From Sphingomonas sp. Root720 (lineage in GTDB: Bacteria; Pseudomonadota; Alphaproteobacteria; Sphingomonadales; Sphingomonadaceae), in contig NZ_LMID01000015.1 in NCBI RefSeq assembly GCF_001428605.1, positions 424,228-488,227 of the forward strand: 64,000 nucleotides of DNA. Direction: 5' to 3'. Positions 48,136 to 60,034 of the stretch are shown in pieces; the first letter of the stretch is position 1, and every line of letters starts with the position of its first letter. The notes under the pieces were generated by a model that saw only the letters and a program-made list of their open reading frames with translations, did no database searches and had not been told where the DNA came from. Position numbers and translations under genes: made by a program.

Positions 48136-48685
48136 CTACCGAAGCGTCGGCCCCCGGCTCCAGCCGTCGTCCAGCCCCGACAGCGCCCTGTCGATGCTGT
48201 CGAGCGCGGCTTTCCGGTCGGCGTCGCGCATGCCCTGCGCGCCGGTGATCGAGGCGCGAGCGCTGGCCAGCGCGGCGCGAACCTCGCCGCGTCGCGGCAG
48301 CTCGCGCATCTCGCGCATCTCGCGCGACCGTTCGGCAAAGGCCTCGCGGCGCGCCTCCACCGCCTCCGCCATCGCCTCCTGGCGGGCCGCTTCGGCTTCG
48401 CGACGCGCCTCGTCCGCCTCCCGCATCGCCTCGCGATGGGCCTCCGCCGCCTCCCGCGGCGCGGATCTCGGCGCGCTCGGCGGCGCTCAGCCGGTCGTGG
48501 CGGATGGTGGCGTCCCCGATCGGCCGCATGGGCGGCGGCGGCACGGCGGGCACGGGTGGAATCGGGGCGATATAGGGCGCGGTGGGGCCCGCCGCCCCGC
48601 CGGCCGACAGCGCAGCGCCGGCGGCCATCGCCGCCAGCGCCGCTCCTGCGGCGAGGCGGATCGCGGTCGATCTCTGCTTGGTCAT
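48136..48685 (-). pseudogene. Secreted coiled-coil hypothetical, frameshifted
   Basis: From ATG 48685 (after GGGAGGACC) the frame encodes a signal peptide (MTKQRSTAIRLAAGAALAAM...) and a Pro-rich stretch up to AERAEIRA. A second frame then continues as E-A-A-E-A-H-R-E-A-M-R-E-A-D-E-A-R, a highly charged coiled coil, to the stop at 48136. Removing one base of the CCC run at 48453-48455 joins them into one 182-residue protein. So this is a one-base disruption or a sequence error, and not two genes. Periplasmic, function unknown. Confidence 0.6.
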
Positions 48686-48697
48686 GATGGTCCTCCC

Positions 48698-48718
48698 AAA
48701 AGGCTCGGGAGAGCTTTT
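48698..48718 (-). terminator. Possible weak terminator of mutS
   Basis: Reading leftward, AAAA-GCTC-tccc-GAGC-c-TTTT lies about 70 bases after the mutS stop and before the next leftward gene. The stem is short (4 G/C-rich pairs flanked by A/T), so the call is tentative. Confidence 0.4.
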
Positions 48719-48786
48719 GCGCGCGCGTCTCCAGGAACAAGCGGGGTTCGACCAACCTACGGCACCGCCGGACGAGCGACCCCGCC

Positions 48787-51453
48787 TTATTCCCCGGCGC
48801 CGCGCACGATCGCCTTGAGGCGGTAGAGGATGTCGAGCGCGTCGCGCGGAGAAAGCGAGTCGACGTCGATCGTCTCGATCTCGTGGCGCAACGGATCGGG
48901 CGCCGCCGCCTCGACCTGCGCGGCCGCCGCGAACAGCGGGAGATCGTCCAGACCCGCCGCGAGCCCGCCGGTCGCAGCGCGTCCGGCCTCGAGCTTCTTG
49001 AGCACCTCGCGCGCCCGCGCCAGCACCGGCGGCGACAGGCCGGCCAGCTTGGCGACGGCGATGCCGTAGCTGCGGTCGGCGGGTCCCTTGGCGAGTTCGT
49101 GCAGCAGCACCAGCTCGCCCTTCCACTCACGCGCGCGGACATGGTGGAGCGACAGCGCGTCGAGCCGCTCGGCCAGCCGGGTCAGCTCGTGATAATGGGT
49201 CGCGAACAGGCAGCGGCACCTGTTGATGTCGTGCACCGCCTCGACCACCGCCCAGGCGATGGCGAGGCCGTCATAGGTCGAGGTGCCGCGCCCGACCTCG
49301 TCGAGGATGACGAAGCTGCGCTCGGTCGCCTGCGCCAGGATCGCCGCGGTCTCGACCATCTCGACCATGAAGGTCGATCGGCCGCGCGCGAGATTGTCCG
49401 AGGCGCCGACCCGGCTGAACAGCCGGTCGACGATGCCGAGCCGCGCCGACGCCGCCGGCACCGGGCTGCCCGCCTGCGCCAGGATCGCAATCGCGGCGTT
49501 CTGGCGCAGGAAGGTCGACTTGCCGCCCATGTTGGGGCCTGTCACCAGCCAGAGGCGCTCCTGCTCGCCGAGACAGCAGTCGTTGGCGACGAAGCGCGCA
49601 CCCTGCGCCGCCACCGCCGCCTCGACCACCGGATGGCGGCCGCCGCGCACGTCGAAGCAGCTGTGCGGCTCGAAATGGGGACGGGTCCAGCCGCCCTCGG
49701 CCGCACGTTCGGCGAGCGCCGCGGCGACGTCGAGCCGGGCGAGCGCATCGGCAGTCGCGGCGATGGCGGCGGTGCGGGCGAGCGCGGACGCCATCAACTC
49801 CTCGAGATGCGCGGCTTCCGCCGCCAGCGCATGCTCGCCCGACTGGCCGACCCGCATCGCCTGCTCGTGCAGGTCGGGCGCGTTGAAACGGACGACGCCG
49901 GCCAGCGTCTGACGATGGGTGAAGCCCGAATCCGCCGCCATCAGCGGATCGGCATGTTTGGCCTGCACCTCGATATGATAGCCGAGCACGCCGTTATGCT
50001 TGATCCGGAGCGAGGCGATGCCGGTCTCGGCGCGATAGCGCGCCTCCAGCGCGGCGATCGCCTTGCGCCCCTCGCCGCCCTGGCCGCGCAGCACGTCGAG
50101 CGCGGGATCATAGCCCTCGGCGATATAGCCCCCCTGGGCCGCGTCGATCGGCGGAGTGGCGACCAGCGCGCGCCTGAGCAGGTCGATCAGCGCCCCATGG
50201 CCGACCAGTTCGGGCAGCAGCGCATCGAGCAGCGGGGGCATGGGCGCGGCGCGGCCGAGCAGGTCGTGGAGCAGCCGCGCCTGGTCGAGCCCGTCGCGCA
50301 GCTGGCCGAGGTCGCGGGGCGAGCCGCGCCGCGCGACCAGCCGGCCGAGCGCACGGCCGATGTCGGGCAGCGCCCGGAGCGCGCCGCGCAGCCGGTCGCG
50401 CAGGCCACCGTCCCCCTCGAACAGCGCCACGAGGTCGAGCCGCGCCTCGATCGCCGCGACGTCGGTGAGCGGGGCCGACAGGTCGGCGCCGAGCAGCCGC
50501 GCGCCCGCGCCGGTCACCGTCCGATCGACCGCATCGAGCAGGCTGCCCTTGCGGACCCCCGCCTGGCTGAGGGTGATCTCCAGGCTTTCGCGCGTCGCCG
50601 CGTCGATCATCATGTGATCGGCGACGATGCGGCGGCGCGGCGGCTGCAGGAAGGGAAGGCTGCCCTGCCCGGCGCGCTCGAGATAGGCGATCAGCGCGCC
50701 CGCCGCGGCCAGCTCGGCGCGGGAAAAGGCGCCGAAGCCGTCGAGCGTGGCGACGCCCAGCAGCCGCTTCAGCCGCTCCTCGCCGCGGATCGAATCGAAA
50801 TGCTCGCGCGGCCAGGCGACCGCCTCGGCGGGCATCTCCCCGAAATCCTCGGGGACGACGATCTCGGCGGCGGCGAGCCGCGCCAGCTCGGCGTCGAGTG
50901 CGGCGAGCGGCAGGCCGGCGATCTCGAACCGCCCGGTCGAGATGTCGGCGGCGGCGATGCCGATGCGGCGGTCCCCCTCCTCCTTGGCCTCCCCCTGTCC
51001 CACGCTCGCCACCGCGACCAGCCAGTTGGCGGCGCGCGAATCGAGCAGCGCCTCCTCGGTCAGCGTGCCCGCCGTGACGACGCGGACGATGGCGCGGCCG
51101 ACCAGCGCCTTGGCGCCGGCGCGCTTCTTCGCCTCGGCCGGGCTCTCGGTCTGCTCGGCGATCGCGACGCGGTGCCCCGCCTTGATCAGCCGGGCGAGAT
51201 AGCCCTCGGCCGCATGGGCGGGGACGCCGCACATCGGAATCGGCCGGCCGTCATGCTCGCCGCGCGCGGTGAGCGCGATGTCGAGGCAGGCGGAAGCGGC
51301 CTTCGCATCGTCGAAGAACAGCTCGAAGAAGTCGCCCATCCGGTAGAACAGCAGGCAGTCCTCGGCCGCCGCCTTCAGAGCCAGATATTGCGCCATCATC
51401 GGGGTCGGCGCCGATGCTGACGGGGCCATATCCTTTTTTGCGGTTTGCGCCAT
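48787..51453 (-). CDS. mutS: DNA mismatch repair protein MutS
   Basis: 888 residues. It recognises mismatches and starts repair with MutL. The mismatch-reading F-x-E is present in FYRMGDFFELF near residues 36-46. The ATPase has TGPNMGGKSTFLRQ, then VILDEVGRGTSTYDG and ATHYHEL. ATG 51453 is used; ATG 51429 (MAPSASAPTPMM) is possible. Divergent from maeB with about 90 bases between. Confidence 0.96.
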   Translation of the reverse strand: MAQTAKKDMAPSASAPTPMMAQYLALKAAAEDCLLFYRMGDFFELFFDDAKAASACLDIALTARGEHDGRPIPMCGVPAHAAEGYLARLIKAGHRVAIAEQTESPAEAKKRAGAKALVGRAIVRVVTAGTLTEEALLDSRAANWLVAVASVGQGEAKEEGDRRIGIAAADISTGRFEIAGLPLAALDAELARLAAAEIVVPEDFGEMPAEAVAWPREHFDSIRGEERLKRLLGVATLDGFGAFSRAELAAAGALIAYLERAGQGSLPFLQPPRRRIVADHMMIDAATRESLEITLSQAGVRKGSLLDAVDRTVTGAGARLLGADLSAPLTDVAAIEARLDLVALFEGDGGLRDRLRGALRALPDIGRALGRLVARRGSPRDLGQLRDGLDQARLLHDLLGRAAPMPPLLDALLPELVGHGALIDLLRRALVATPPIDAAQGGYIAEGYDPALDVLRGQGGEGRKAIAALEARYRAETGIASLRIKHNGVLGYHIEVQAKHADPLMAADSGFTHRQTLAGVVRFNAPDLHEQAMRVGQSGEHALAAEAAHLEELMASALARTAAIAATADALARLDVAAALAERAAEGGWTRPHFEPHSCFDVRGGRHPVVEAAVAAQGARFVANDCCLGEQERLWLVTGPNMGGKSTFLRQNAAIAILAQAGSPVPAASARLGIVDRLFSRVGASDNLARGRSTFMVEMVETAAILAQATERSFVILDEVGRGTSTYDGLAIAWAVVEAVHDINRCRCLFATHYHELTRLAERLDALSLHHVRAREWKGELVLLHELAKGPADRSYGIAVAKLAGLSPPVLARAREVLKKLEAGRAATGGLAAGLDDLPLFAAAAQVEAAAPDPLRHEIETIDVDSLSPRDALDILYRLKAIVRGAGE

Positions 51454-51545
51454 CCGGACGCTGATAGCGGCTTGTGGACTCTCGGGCCATGCCCCAAAAG
51501 CGGGCCGGGCAAAACACGGGCGGGGTGCCGCGAGGGGGCCATAGC

Positions 51546-53807
51546 ATGAGCGACAGCAAGGTTCAGTTTTCCGACCGGGAGGCGCTGTTCTTCCATTCGA
51601 CCGGACGGCCGGGGAAGATCGAGATCATCGCGTCGAAGCCGATGGCGACCCAGCGCGACCTGAGCCTCGCCTATTCGCCGGGCGTCGCGGTTCCGGTCCG
51701 CGCGATCGCCGCCGATCCGGCAACCGCCTATGACTATACCGCCAAGGGCAACCTGGTCGCGGTGATCTCGAACGGCACCGCGATCCTCGGCCTCGGCAAT
51801 CTCGGCGCGCTCGCCTCGAAGCCGGTGATGGAAGGCAAGGCCGTCCTGTTCAAGCGCTTCGCCGACGTCGACTCGATCGACATCGAGCTCAACACCGAGG
51901 ACCCCGAGGCGTTCATCAACGCCGTCGCGCTGATGGAGCCGACCTTCGGCGGCATCAACCTAGAGGACATCAAGGCGCCCGAATGCTTCATCATCGAGCA
52001 GGCGCTGAAGGAGCGGATGAACATCCCGGTGATGCATGACGACCAGCATGGCACGGCGATCATCGCCGCCGCCGGTCTCATCAACGCCGCCTATCTTACC
52101 AAGCGCGACCTCAAGGACATGACCGTCGTGGTCAACGGCGCCGGCGCCGCCGCGATCGCCTGCACAGAGCTGATCAAGGCGGTCGGCGTGTCGCCCGACA
52201 AGGTGCTGCTGTGCGATTCGAAGGGGGTCGTCTACCAGGGCCGCACCGAGGGCATGAACCAGTGGAAGTCGGCCCATGCCGCCCCCACCGACAAGCGCAC
52301 CCTGGCCGAGGCGGTCGAGGGCGCCGACGTATTCCTGGGCCTGTCGGTCAAGGGCGCGCTGACCCCCGAGATGGTCAAGACGATGGCGCCGCATCCGATC
52401 ATCTTCGCGATGGCGAATCCCGATCCCGAGATTCTGCCGCCCGACGCCAAGGCGGTGCGCGCCGACGCGATCGTCGCGACCGGTCGGTCGGACTTCCCGA
52501 ACCAGGTCAACAACGTGCTCGGCTTCCCCTTCATCTTCCGCGGCGCGCTCGACGTGCGCGCGACCGGGATCAACCAGGAAATGAAGATCGCCGCCGCCCA
52601 GGCGCTGGCCGAGCTGGCGCGCGAACAGGTGCCCGAGGAAGTGGCGGCCGCCTATGGTGGCGAGGCCCCGCGCTTCGGCCGCGACTATATCATCCCGGCG
52701 CCGTTCGATCCGCGCCTGATGGAGGTGGTGCCCGTCGCCGTCGCCAGGGCGGCGATGGAGACCGGCGTCGCCCGCGCGCCGATCCTCGACCTCGAAGCCT
52801 ATAAGAACAGCCTCAAGGCGCGGCTCAACCCGACCACCTCGGTCCTCACCCTCGCCTCCGAGATCGCCCGCGCGCATCCCAAGCGGGTCGTGTTCGCCGA
52901 GGCGGAAGAGGAAGTGGTGCTGCGCGCCGCGATCCAGTTCAAGAATCTCGGCTACGGCACCCCGGTGCTGGTCGGCCGCGACGACGTGCCCGACAAGCTG
53001 CGCGAGCTGGGCGTCGACGATCCCGAGACCTACGAGCTGCACAACAGCCGCAACTCGCCGCTGATCGAGCGCATGGTCGACTATCTGTACGACCGGATGA
53101 AGCGGCGGGGGGCGCTGCGCCGCGAGGTGCAGGCGATGGTCAACCAGGATCGCAACATCTTCGGCGCGCTGCTGCTGGCGCTGGGCGAGGCCGACGCGAT
53201 GGTGACGGGCACCACCCGCACCTATAGCGGCACCTTCCGCCAGATCCGCCGCGTGCTCGATCCGATCGAGGGCAAGAAGCCACTCGGCATCCACCTGTTC
53301 GTCGGCCAGAGCCACACCGCCTTCATCGCCGACACCACGGTCACCGAGCGTCCCTCGGCGACCGAACTCGCCGACATCGCCGAGGCGACCGCCGCGGTGG
53401 CGCGCCGCATGGGCCACGAGCCGCGCGTCGCCTTCCTCAGCTATTCGACCTTCGGCAATCCGTCGGGCAACTGGCTGGAGACGGTGCGCGGCGCGGTGAG
53501 CGAACTCGACGCGCGCGGCGTCAGCTTCGAATATGAGGGCGAGATGGCCCCCGACGCGGCGCTCAATCCGTCGATCATGAAGCTCTACCCGTTCAACCGC
53601 CTGTCGGCACCGGCCAACGTCCTGGTGATGCCGGGCCTGCAGTCGGCCAACATCTCGGCCAAGCTGCTTCGCGAACTGGGCCGCGGCTCGATGATCGGCC
53701 CGATGCTCGTCGGCATGGAGAAGCCCGTCCAGATCGCGACGATGTCGTCGAACGCGGCCGAGATCATGACCCTCGCCGTGCTCGCGGCAGCGGGCATCGC
53801 GCACTGA
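51546..53807 (+). CDS. maeB: NADP-dependent malic enzyme
   Basis: 753 residues; oxidative decarboxylation of malate to pyruvate with NADPH. The malic enzyme half (about 1-430) shows Y-S-P-G-V-A, HDDQHGTAIIAAAGL and V-N-G-A-G-A-A-A-I-A. The C-terminal half (about 440-753) is the phosphotransacetylase-like domain of the large MaeB type, usually regulatory and not catalytic. ATG 51546 gives MSDSKVQFSDREAL, the usual start. Confidence 0.95.
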   Translation: MSDSKVQFSDREALFFHSTGRPGKIEIIASKPMATQRDLSLAYSPGVAVPVRAIAADPATAYDYTAKGNLVAVISNGTAILGLGNLGALASKPVMEGKAVLFKRFADVDSIDIELNTEDPEAFINAVALMEPTFGGINLEDIKAPECFIIEQALKERMNIPVMHDDQHGTAIIAAAGLINAAYLTKRDLKDMTVVVNGAGAAAIACTELIKAVGVSPDKVLLCDSKGVVYQGRTEGMNQWKSAHAAPTDKRTLAEAVEGADVFLGLSVKGALTPEMVKTMAPHPIIFAMANPDPEILPPDAKAVRADAIVATGRSDFPNQVNNVLGFPFIFRGALDVRATGINQEMKIAAAQALAELAREQVPEEVAAAYGGEAPRFGRDYIIPAPFDPRLMEVVPVAVARAAMETGVARAPILDLEAYKNSLKARLNPTTSVLTLASEIARAHPKRVVFAEAEEEVVLRAAIQFKNLGYGTPVLVGRDDVPDKLRELGVDDPETYELHNSRNSPLIERMVDYLYDRMKRRGALRREVQAMVNQDRNIFGALLLALGEADAMVTGTTRTYSGTFRQIRRVLDPIEGKKPLGIHLFVGQSHTAFIADTTVTERPSATELADIAEATAAVARRMGHEPRVAFLSYSTFGNPSGNWLETVRGAVSELDARGVSFEYEGEMAPDAALNPSIMKLYPFNRLSAPANVLVMPGLQSANISAKLLRELGRGSMIGPMLVGMEKPVQIATMSSNAAEIMTLAVLAAAGIAH

Positions 53808-53820
53808 TCTTCCGCAGAAC

Positions 53821-53842
53821 CTCCCTCCCTTCAGGGGAGGGA
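53821..53842. terminator. Hairpin between convergent maeB and hypothetical gene
   Basis: CTCCCTCCC-ttca-GGGGAGGGAG, symmetric and placed in the 51-base gap between convergent stops. No clear T run, so function as a bidirectional terminator is only likely. Confidence 0.5.
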
Positions 53843-53858
53843 GGGATTCGCCGCCCGC

Positions 53859-54587
53859 CTACTCCGGCTTCTTCGCCATCGATTCCTGCATCGACGCGAC
53901 CAGCGCCTCGACGCTCTGCGGCTGGGCGGGCAGGCGGAAATAGGCCGAGGGGAAGGCCGCCTTGCCGGCGAGGTTGAGGCGGAAGCGGCCACCGACGTCG
54001 ATCGGCGTGCCCAGCGCGAAGATCGTCCGCGTCTCGCCGACCAGTTCGGTCGCCAGCGCGCCGATCAGCGGCGCCGAAGGCACGATCGCGGCATTCATGA
54101 ACTGCTCGAGCGCGGCGCCGACCGGCTTGAGGTCGGCATCCTCGCTGATCAGATAATCGGTCGGCTTGTCGGGCTGGGTGCTGTCGAGCCCCTTCACATG
54201 ATAGACCCGCCCGTCGCGGCCGCCCGCGCTGCCCGGCTCGCCGGGCTCGATCGTCAGCGCGACCTTCGGCCGTGCCTCGGCGGGCTGGTCGAACAGCCCC
54301 TCGAAGATCGGCGGCAGCACCCGGTCGATCGCGGTCGCGACATCCTTGAGCCGCGCCACCGTCGGCTTGCCGCCCTCGACGTCGACGATGTAGAATTCGC
54401 CGCCGACCAGCAGGCCGTAATCCTCGCTGCCCACCTCGCCGATCCGCGCGTCGCCATTGTCATGGACGTCGATCTGCAGCTGCTTGGCCTGGCGCACGTC
54501 GATATAGACGGCGCGCAGCCCCGCCCGCGCGGCGCCCGATGCGAGCAGCAGCGCGCCGACGGCAGCCATGATCAACCCGCGCCGCAT
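53859..54587 (-). CDS. Secreted hypothetical protein
   Basis: 242 residues with a signal peptide ([22 protein letters not shown]). The mature part has a beta-rich pattern ([35 protein letters not shown]). No family recognised. GGGAGG precedes ATG 54587; the frame is open upstream only through REP DNA. Divergent from recF. Confidence 0.7.
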   Translation of the reverse strand: MRRGLIMAAVGALLLASGAARAGLRAVYIDVRQAKQLQIDVHDNGDARIGEVGSEDYGLLVGGEFYIVDVEGGKPTVARLKDVATAIDRVLPPIFEGLFDQPAEARPKVALTIEPGEPGSAGGRDGRVYHVKGLDSTQPDKPTDYLISEDADLKPVGAALEQFMNAAIVPSAPLIGALATELVGETRTIFALGTPIDVGGRFRLNLAGKAAFPSAYFRLPAQPQSVEALVASMQESMAKKPE

Positions 54588-54601
54588 TCGCACCCTCCCG
54601 A

Positions 54602-54697
54602 CGTCATCCCGGCGAATGCCGGGATCTCCCTGTCTTGCGACCTTACCGGCAGCGTCGCGGAAGAAAAGGGAGATCCCGGCTTTCGCCAGGGTGACGG
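54602..54697. repeat. Composite REP element
   Basis: A forward unit GTCATCCCGGCGAATGCCGG (54602-54628) and an inverted unit GAGATCCCGGCTTTCGCCAGG (54671-54697). The spacer ends GTCGCGGAAGAAAAGG, nearly the same as in the pair at 11322-11421, suggesting that the pair moves or amplifies as one unit. Confidence 0.8.
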
Positions 54698-54765
54698 CAA
54701 TGGGGAATGGATCGACAAGAGGCAGGACGCTTCCCCTCGACCGCAAAATCGCCAATGAGGGGGCC

Positions 54766-55848
54766 ATGACCGTCGCCCGCCTGATGCTGACCGACTTTCG
54801 CAGCTATGCGTCGGCGACGATCGCGGCGGGGCCGGGCTTCGTCGTGCTGACCGGCGAGAACGGCGCGGGCAAGACCAATATCCTCGAGGCGGTGTCGATG
54901 CTGGGCCCGGGGCGCGGGCTGCGCGGCGCGGCGCTGGCGGAGATGGCGCGCGAGGGCGGGGCGGGCGGCTTCGCGGTCGCCGCCGAGCTTGCCGGCGGCG
55001 CCAGCGAGGGCGTGCGCCTCGGCACCGGCACCACCCCCCAGGCGCCCGAACGGCGGCAGGTGCGGATCAACGGCGCCGCGGCGTCGGCGGCGGCGCTCGG
55101 CGAATGGCTGTCGCTGCTGTGGCTGACACCGGCGATGGACCGGCTGTTCACCGAGGGCGCCGAGGGTCGCCGCCGCTTCCTCGACCGGCTCGTCCTGGCG
55201 ATCGAGCCTGGCCACGCCCATCATGTCAGCCGCTACGATGCGGCGATGCGGGCGCGCAACAAGCTGCTCGCCGCGGAGGGACCGCCCGACATCGCCTGGC
55301 TCGACGCGCTCGAGATCCAGCTCGGCCAGCACGGGCAGGCGATCGCCGAGGCGCGCGCCCGCACCGTCACCGCGCTCGCCCGGCGCATCGCCGCCGAACC
55401 CCAGGGGCCCTTCGCGCGCGCCGCGCTGATGATCGAGGGCTGGCTGCCCGGCGCCCGGCCGCTGGTCGAGGAGCTGCGCCAGGGCCGCGCCCGCGACACC
55501 GCCGCCGGCCGCACCCTGTCGGGGCCCCACCGCCAGGACCTCGCCGTCAGCCACGCCGCCAAGCAGCAGCCCGCCGCCCGCGCCTCGACCGGCGAACAGA
55601 AGGCGCTGCTGCTCGGCCTCGTCCTCGCCCATGCCGACCTCGTCGCCGAACGGCGCGGGCAGCGGCCGATCCTGCTGATGGACGAGGTCGCCGCCCATCT
55701 CGACCCCGTTCGCCGCGCCGCGCTGTTCGACCGGCTCGGCCGGAGCGGCGGCCAGATCTGGCTGACCGGCACCGAACGCGCGCTGTTCGACGGGATCGGC
55801 GAGGCGAGCTGGCTTGCGGTCGGGGGCGGGGTGGTGGAGCCGCGATAA
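54766..55848 (+). CDS. recF: DNA replication and repair protein RecF
   Basis: 360 residues; SMC-like ATPase that with RecOR loads RecA on gapped DNA. Walker [16 protein letters not shown] follows the [11 protein letters not shown] terminus, with [11 protein letters not shown] signature and [11 protein letters not shown] Walker B. ATG 54766 is set by GAGGGGG. It is followed by a REP-filled gap and then gyrB. Confidence 0.95.
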   Translation: MTVARLMLTDFRSYASATIAAGPGFVVLTGENGAGKTNILEAVSMLGPGRGLRGAALAEMAREGGAGGFAVAAELAGGASEGVRLGTGTTPQAPERRQVRINGAAASAAALGEWLSLLWLTPAMDRLFTEGAEGRRRFLDRLVLAIEPGHAHHVSRYDAAMRARNKLLAAEGPPDIAWLDALEIQLGQHGQAIAEARARTVTALARRIAAEPQGPFARAALMIEGWLPGARPLVEELRQGRARDTAAGRTLSGPHRQDLAVSHAAKQQPAARASTGEQKALLLGLVLAHADLVAERRGQRPILLMDEVAAHLDPVRRAALFDRLGRSGGQIWLTGTERALFDGIGEASWLAVGGGVVEPR

Positions 55849-55900
55849 TTTCCCGTCGCACGGCGGAGACGCGACCCTTGTGGAAGCTCCGCTCAGCTAT

Positions 55901-56041
55901 CCGTCATCCCGGCGACGCCCGGATCTCCCTTCTCTTTCCGCGAGATCCGCCTTCTCGCATCCTTAAGACCAGTGGGATTCCGGCGTTCGCCGGAATGACG
56001 AGGAGAATTACGCAAAGCTCCCGCCTTCGCTGGCATGATGA
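55901..56041. repeat. REP cluster between recF and gyrB
   Basis: A forward unit GTCATCCCGGCGACGCCCGG (55901-55926), an inverted unit GGGATTCCGGCGTTCGCCGG (55974-55999) and a degenerate unit to 56041. The spacer contains CTCTTTCCGCGAGAT, the reverse complement of the CGCGGAAAG-type spacer of other pairs. The 55849-56151 gap holds no gene; the end of it must carry the gyrB promoter. Confidence 0.75.
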
Positions 56042-56070
56042 CTTTGTGCGGACCTTTTTCGCGGGAATGA

Positions 56071-58632
<2,562 letters not shown>

Positions 58633-58640
58633 CCGGCCGC

Positions 58641-58672
58641 ATCATCATCCCGGCGGAGGCCGGGATGATGAG
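58641..58672. repeat. REP element after gyrB
   Basis: ATCATCATCCCGGC-ggag-GCCGGGATGATGA, highly symmetrical. It sits in the 50-base gap between the convergent gyrB and DUF3999 genes, where it could act as a bidirectional 3'-end hairpin. Confidence 0.8.
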
Positions 58673-58681
58673 AAAGCTCGC

Positions 58682-60034
58682 TCACCCCGCCTTTGCCGGC
58701 CTCCACAGCCGCCACACCATCAGCCCCAGCGCCGCTACGCCGAGCAGCAGCAGGCCCCAGAGCAGGGTCTTGCGTGGGCTGAACGGCCGGTCGTCGGCCT
58801 GGGCGAGCGCCAGCGGGGAGCTCGGCGGCGCGGCGACCGTCGCCTGCGGCAGGCGGTCCTCCGCGCCGGGGCGATAGCCGGGAACCAGTTCCCCCATCGC
58901 CAGATAGCGGCTCTCGGCACCGGCGACCCCCGCTGCCAGCGTATAGGGCGGCTTGCCGTCGAACAGCACCGCCAGCCGGGCCGGCTCGAACAGCAGCTTC
59001 AGCCGCGGCGCCGCCGCGAAGCCCGGGGTACGGCGGTCGGCCTCGATCCGATAGTCGCGATAGATCGCGCCCGACAGCTCGATCGGGGCGGTCGCGCCGG
59101 CGCGCAGGCTGCCCGATCCGATCGGCGTCCAGCTCTGGTCCGGGGCGTTGCGGCCGAACAGGGTGACGGGAACGAGCATCTCGCCCGCCGCCGGCGCGAT
59201 CGTCACCGCCGCGAGGAGCATCGGGCGGGGCAGGGTGAAGCGGACGTCGTGCGCCTCGAGCCGGCGTGGCGCGCTGGTCGCTATCGCGGGGCGGTCGTCG
59301 GTGTCGAGCCGGCGCGCCACGTCGACCAGCGCCCCGCGCAACTCGACCGGGGCGAGCAGTCGCTGCGGGCTCGTCCAGGTCACGCGCAGATAGCGGCCCT
59401 CGAGGCCGATATCGTCGAGCGGGATCGCCTCGGACCCGATCGCGCCGGCGCGGCCGGCCTCGCGCCGGTAGAGGATCTTGCCGCCCACAGGCGTCCAGTC
59501 CGCCAGGTCGGGACTGGTCTCGACCACGAAGCTGACCGGCTGCTGCGGCGGCAGCACGGCGTCGAGCCGCAGGCTGCGCGCGCGCCCGACGATCGCGCGC
59601 GTGTCGAACAGGGCGCCCAGGGTGACGGCCCTGGCGGCGGAGGCGGGACCGCGCACCACCGTGACGATCCGGTCGCCGTCGCGCTGCTCGACCCGCAATT
59701 CGGTCCCTTCGGCGGCGAGCGCCCCGGCGGGGCCGACGATCGGGAAGGCGGGCAGGCGCAGCGTATCGATCGCGGCCCGGCCCGCCGCCGGGCCGGCGAT
59801 CGCCATGGCGAGCGGAGTCCCGGCGCCGTCGAAGATCCGGACATCGGCACGCGTTGGCGAGCGCAGCGCCGCCAGCGCCGCCGCCGGCAGGTCGATCCGC
59901 TGGACCGATCCGCCCGGCGCGGGGGTGACGGCCAGCCGCACCGCATAGGCGGACGGATCGGCGGGATCGGCCCCGTCCTGCGCGGAGCAGCCGGCCAGCA
60001 GCGCGCAGGCCGCCGCCGTCATCCACCGGGTCAT
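58682..60034 (-). CDS. DUF3999 family protein
   Basis: 450 residues. A lipoprotein-like N terminus (LLAGCSAQDG) is followed by a beta-rich periplasmic domain and one C-terminal helix (about 423-440) before a basic tail. DUF3999 proteins typically lie next to a DUF2339 protein, as here with an ATGA overlap. A shared envelope role is likely but unknown. Confidence 0.82.
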   Translation of the reverse strand: MTRWMTAAACALLAGCSAQDGADPADPSAYAVRLAVTPAPGGSVQRIDLPAAALAALRSPTRADVRIFDGAGTPLAMAIAGPAAGRAAIDTLRLPAFPIVGPAGALAAEGTELRVEQRDGDRIVTVVRGPASAARAVTLGALFDTRAIVGRARSLRLDAVLPPQQPVSFVVETSPDLADWTPVGGKILYRREAGRAGAIGSEAIPLDDIGLEGRYLRVTWTSPQRLLAPVELRGALVDVARRLDTDDRPAIATSAPRRLEAHDVRFTLPRPMLLAAVTIAPAAGEMLVPVTLFGRNAPDQSWTPIGSGSLRAGATAPIELSGAIYRDYRIEADRRTPGFAAAPRLKLLFEPARLAVLFDGKPPYTLAAGVAGAESRYLAMGELVPGYRPGAEDRLPQATVAAPPSSPLALAQADDRPFSPRKTLLWGLLLLGVAALGLMVWRLWRPAKAG

